A stretch of DNA of 64,000 bases from Aphelenchoides besseyi (Eukaryota > Nematoda > Chromadorea > Rhabditida > Aphelenchoididae): positions 12,648,001 to 12,712,000 of the forward strand of contig JAMPIQ010000001.1 in the NCBI GenBank assembly GCA_024699855.1. Direction: 5' to 3'. Within the stretch, counting starts at the first letter, position 1, and each line of letters begins with the position of its first letter. The notes beneath the pieces are model-generated. The model was not told the origin of the DNA. It saw only the letters and a program-made list of their open reading frames with translations, and searched no databases. The translations under genes were made by a program, and so were the position numbers. Of the stretch, positions 59,816 to 64,000 are shown one piece after another.

Positions 59816-61761
59816 TTCATTGATTGACCTAAATTTCGGACTTTAGCAAAGGTAATAGCCGGAAAATCACGTGAAATTCGTCAGACAACCGTCGAAGTGC
59901 TCTAAATTGCGCTGATTGTGTCAACGATTTCAAATAAGCAAAAACAGTCGCGTGCATTACGCGGCCTCAACCATCATATCGTGTATTTCGTGTCATAAAT
60001 CAGAGAGTAGCGATGTGGAGTGCATCTTCGGGTTGCAGCGTGACCGTGGTGTTTTCTTGCGGCTACCGTTCGAATTAGCTTTTGGGCGTGTGATAGGAGA
60101 AGATAAAGATTGTGATGGAAATCGAGGTCTCAAAAAGCGAAACTGTTGCAAACGATCGATGTGGTCGAACTAAATTTAGAGTTAGCCATCAAACAACGAT
60201 CGTTGACAAGTGGGTTGATGCGCATACGAGAAGGCGACGGACGCCCGTAAACGATCATAATGAGAACGACTTGTGACTAAATTGCAAAGTCAAAAGTTCA
60301 AATGAAGAGAACCATTGATCCAAAAGTAAAAGTTCAAAAACGAAAGGACGACGAAGAAAACGTCGTTTCCAAACTTCTTTTCAACCACGCACTGAAGGCG
60401 CCGTAGAAGGATATCCGCGAAAATTTGATAAAATTTGTTCTGCACCCTTGGCTTCCAATGTTTTCGGGTGTCAGTGGCAAAAATATGTGAGCAAAAAGAA
60501 TCGAAATCGGGTTGATTGGGCGAGAGATGTGACTTCCGGTAAAAGTGGCTGTCTTACGAATTGACGAAATTCCACACCACCATTCGCGAGCGCGCGCGAA
60601 CCATCGATCATCTCGTGAACCAGAAGGACGGAAGTCCGTTTCACGGTGGTCGGAGATAATCAAACGGGTGTTGAAAATGGGCCGCTAATCATCACAACGC
60701 ACACAAACGTCGAAAAACAAACTTCTGTCTTTCGCCGTTTCGATTCAGTTGCCGGAAATCCTTGTGTCGGATTGGCATCTTTGGTAGATTAATCGACGCG
60801 TTTTTTCAATCGACTACACACCTCGAAATTGGACGACCAAATGCCAGAAATCAACGACCGATTGGTTTTCAGGTGCACCCGGAAAACTGATCGTCGAACG
60901 TTGATTCTGTTGCTCCAAATAAACATCTCCAGAAGTTGACCAGAGAGTTCAATAAGTAAGAGCGATTACCAGAAGTCAAAAAAAGATGTCAAAGCAAATG
61001 GAATCTCGCACGTGTGAAGTCTCGAGAATCCGTGGAATCTGAAGAATAGAAGGTCCTTCAAAGATGTTTCGCAATTTGGCACATCGACGGGCGAACGACA
61101 AAAATTGCCGACCCACGGCTGATAAGTTTTTGGGTCTTAATTTTGTGCGTCTTCACGATTCGAATTTTTTCGAGCGGCGCAATTGAGCCGCGACTGCACC
61201 TTCTCCTCATTTTCCTCTTCAAGTTCAATTCTCACCGGAAGTTGCGAGTGTAAACCGCGAGAAGAGATACAGCGACTTTAAACGATTCTTTTTTCTGTTT
61301 ATCGTGAAAAGCGGATTGGGAACCAAAAATCGCGAATCACTGGGAAAGGCGCCATTCGAACGAAAAGTTGGACGCGTCGAAAGTTTCCCATGAACGTGAA
61401 CTGTTTTCATCGGATTACTAAATTAGCGATCTTTTTGGTCGAAAGTGAATGTCGAACTGAAAGGCCAAATGAATGGCGTCGAGTGTCCTCTTTGGCGGAA
61501 TGTCAAAAAAATCCACGAAATGACAAAAAAAATTAAAGATTCGCAAACCGTGGATCCGTTGAGCCCTCTCTGTCAAGACGGTCTTTTTGCGTCCGTGGAA
61601 AAAGAGCGTTGATCGCGTTCTTGCGAGGTCGTCCGTTTCGTTCTTGCCGCTTTTTTCCGAGCGACACAAAGTGGAGGCGGTGGGGAATTCGTTTCTTTTG
61701 TAATTGACAATTGAAATTTGTTTCTGTTTATTAATTAGATGGATTTCCACTTGCGAGGCCA
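59816..61761. other. Intergenic, upstream of the RasGAP gene and downstream of SLC34
   Basis: Contains two more RCCGGAAGTY sites (60531-60540 reverse, 61234-61243 forward). An AATAAA on the minus strand at 61732-61727 lies 30 nt after the SLC34 stop and is its likely poly(A) signal. A frame open to 61418 on the minus strand is read-through of the last SLC34 intron, not a gene. Confidence 0.6.
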
Positions 61762-63817
61762 CTAGACGGGCGTTTGCTTTAGAATCGCCGGCGTCTTCAG
61801 AGCGATCGGCTGGTGGAATGGAGCTCGTGGCTCGTTGCTGTCTTCTTGGGTCTCGAAGAATCTTCGTGGAAAGAACGGCAACTTCGAACAGAGCTTCTGC
61901 ATTTTGGAATGATAGGGACGGAGAGAGTGCAGATAGTCCGGTAAAAAGTCCCAGGTTTTTAGAGTTTCGGGCAGAAGTTGCGGGAAGGAGACCTGAAATT
62001 ACACGTCTTTTGGTCTTGCAAATTCCACAAACTTGAAACCAGTTGATGATCAAAATTGTTGCAATGAAGATTAAACTGAGGATTAGAATGATGAACATGA
62101 GATTGGATGGTAGTAACGATAAGATGAGCATAACTCCGGGCAATAGACAAAATATCAAAAAAATGTAATACAACGCGAACCACCGGTACTTTGCCGTTGT
62201 GTCCCCTAACTTCGTTGCAATCCTGATCGGAATGTTTCTCAGAAACGGTACCGGGTAAAAAAGTATAACGCCGAAGACGTTGTAAAGAATTTGACACAAA
62301 CTGATTTGAAGCGTTCTAAATTTTATGAATAAAATTACTGATATATGAGTTTGTTTACGCTTGTAGGTTCTCCGAACCAGCAGCAAGACTAGCAAGAAGT
62401 CCCGTCGAGGTTGTACCTAGAAGAGGCAATAAATCCTTGACTTCAAGAAAAATTACCGATGTTTGCACCCAATAAAAGTGCATAATAACGATCCAATGGT
62501 ATAACTCCCAAACCGACAAGCGGCGTGAGTGCACTTCGAAACACTGAAGACGATTGGACAATCACCACAATTAACGCTCCCACTATCATAATCAAATAGC
62601 CGGTCAAAAAACCGAAAGGATATGGAAACTCGTGAGCTAAGGTCTTCCGCACAAATACGGCTACTTGTCCGGCCAACAGCGCTTGAATGATTTTGACGAT
62701 TCCAATCAAGCAGGCGATTAGTGTGAGCACTGAGCCCACAAGTAGAATAATACCGATTGTTGTGTCCGATAACGTTGAATAAGCAAATAGATGTTCGTAT
62801 GGACAGAACGGCAACGTTTCTCCCGTTTTCATGTCAATACAACGATATATGAATGTGGGACGCTCGATAGTGATATTTTCGGGAATTGCGGATACTCGAG
62901 TTATTGCTTTACTATCAACCTGAAACTACCGAGGTTAAGTTAATTGATTGGCTAACTTACTTGTACAATCCTTGATAGTAATGGTTCAGTAAATAGTTGC
63001 AATGTTTTGAATTCGCTTGTTTTTGCTTTGCTCAATGGCTGAACAATCAGGCCGCTGAGTTTCTCCAGCACTCCAAATGATATCTCGACTGGTAGAACGG
63101 TGAGATAGTTCATCAAATTGAATGCATCTGATAGTGTTGCAGCACTAAAAGCGCGTCCAAATGCTCGTCGATCGCCACTTTGACCCAAAGACACAAGAAC
63201 GTTCATCAGAGATGAGCCCATTTCAGATCCAATAACAATTGGTATTGCCTTAAAATAGCGACTAGATTCCGTTCAATAGTATGTGTATGCCTGATGAACG
63301 GTCAGTAGATTACCGGCAATCATTCCGATCAAAACGCTGATTAGCGTAGAGGAGGACTGGAGAATTAGTGAAGCGATCATCCTGTAAAATAAAAAGAAGG
63401 TAACTTTGAAGTTTATAGCAGTTACCCAATGATTGTCGCACTGATCGGATTCATCAGCAAAGGACTGTGCTTTATTAAGTTTCCTGGACGATCTTTGCTT
63501 TCATTTTGATTGGAAACTTACCTAATCCACGTCCGCCAATCAGTTTAAATGCATCAGCAAGTAAACCCAACGTGCAAATGAAACCAAAAATGATAATCAA
63601 AAGAATAAATAGCTTTAGAACGATGGACAGAATCTGCTCAGTTTTCTCCGCCACGGACATTTCTAAACGTTCGTCAGTTTTTCCTTTCAATTACCCAGCA
63701 ACCTTTCCATTGTTTTTGATCCTCATCTCCTTCAGAAGTCTCCTTCGAAAGGCGCCGTTTCGATTGGTCGATTGCAATTCGAATCGAATTCTTTGGATCA
63801 GTTGGAGAAACGCGCAT
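61762..63817 (-). CDS. SLC34A: Sodium-dependent phosphate cotransporter (SLC34, NaPi-II)
   Basis: Minus-strand gene from MRVSPTDPKNSIRI at 63817. A 40-nt intron (63702-63663) leads into MSVAEKTEQILSIVLKLF and the first helix. Two repeated QSSS motifs, the inverted-repeat hallmark of the family, are seen: SLILQSSSTLIS and VIVQSSSVFRSAL. Other matches: GSEMGSSLMNVLVSLGQ, SLCQILYNVFGVILFYPVPF, LGDTTAKYRWFALYY. The extracellular loop between the repeats has two cysteines (YRCID, LPFCPYE). The last intron (GTTTGTGG...ATTTCAG, about 62030-61989) must be removed, giving a C-terminus LLPETLKTWDFLPDYLHSLRP that aligns with the human LPKKLQNWNFLPLW region, ending at TAG 61764-61762. Role: uptake of inorganic phosphate with sodium at an epithelial surface. 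The 5' end may continue past the window in untranslated sequence. Confidence 0.92.
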
Positions 63818-64000
63818 CTTTCGATCATTGCTCAGCACATCTCAGAATAGAAATCTAAACTCAATTGCTCAGTTAATCGAAATCACGAACTATCTCGAGG
63901 CCTCTAATCGATATGAATAAATACAAGAGACAAAACGATTAAATAAACGTCGAGAAAACAGTCTCCGATGATTACTCGACTGCTTTGTTATATTGCGCAG

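Noticed and set aside
61418..61990. Long minus-strand frame giving SLC34 an extra ~190-residue tail
   Set aside because: It is read-through of the last intron. Removing GTTTGTGG...ATTTCAG gives a C-terminus that aligns with the family, with a stop and AATAAA straight after.

Overview
The window is animal nuclear DNA, most likely from a nematode. Genes are split by many very short introns, mostly 37-60 nt, with GT..TTTTAG or TTTCAG ends. The gene content also fits: a seven-helix receptor with Sra/Srab-type chemoreceptor signatures, a tandem PMP3 (UPF0057) array of the kind known in nematodes, and two genes spaced like an operon. The clade cannot be fixed from the sequence. All gene models below were built by hand from reading frames, splice-site phase and recalled family alignments. 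For most multi-exon genes the exon lengths sum to a whole number of codons, which supports the joins.

Layout. 1-4.2 kb: no gene seen. 4.2-9.2 kb (+): an RBM26/27-type RNA-binding protein, the spindle-checkpoint protein MAD2, and a secreted aspartic-protease-like protein that has lost its catalytic motifs. 9.4-14.0 kb (+): four small PMP3-like membrane proteins in tandem. 14.9-16.4 kb (+): a type II membrane protein with an SEA-like ectodomain. 16.6-20.3 kb (-): a BPI/LBP-type lipid-binding protein and a chemoreceptor. 22.1-25.3 kb (+): phospholipase C-beta copy 1. 25.6-27.3 kb (-): a Trp/Gly/Pro-rich, GW182-like protein. 27.6-31.5 kb (+): RINT1 followed 127 nt later by an MBLAC1-type metallo-beta-lactamase-fold protein, a probable operon. 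31.9-32.3 kb (-): a small secreted protein. 32.3-38.1 kb: gene desert. 38.1-39.4 kb (+): cytosolic malate dehydrogenase. 39.7-42.2 kb (-): gamma-glutamyltransferase. 43.8-47.4 kb (+): phospholipase C-beta copy 2. 47.4-59.8 kb (-): a large Ras GTPase-activating protein of the RASA2/RASA3 (GAP1) class, split by a 6.8-kb intron. 61.8-63.8 kb (-): an SLC34 sodium-phosphate cotransporter.

Most of these are single-copy housekeeping genes (membrane trafficking, checkpoint, metabolism, RNA processing). Signalling is represented by two divergent PLC-beta paralogues and a RasGAP. The less ordinary observations are these: an 11-nt micro-exon in PMP3 copy 4; three GC-AG introns; a hairpin-bearing interruption in the C2 domain of PLC copy 2; ten exact copies of a palindromic-core 10-mer, RCCGGAAGTY, nine of them between 50 and 61 kb and seven inside the RasGAP intron; and a pseudo-aspartic protease. 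I found no mobile element with recognisable coding capacity, no rRNA or tRNA, and no CRISPR-like array.
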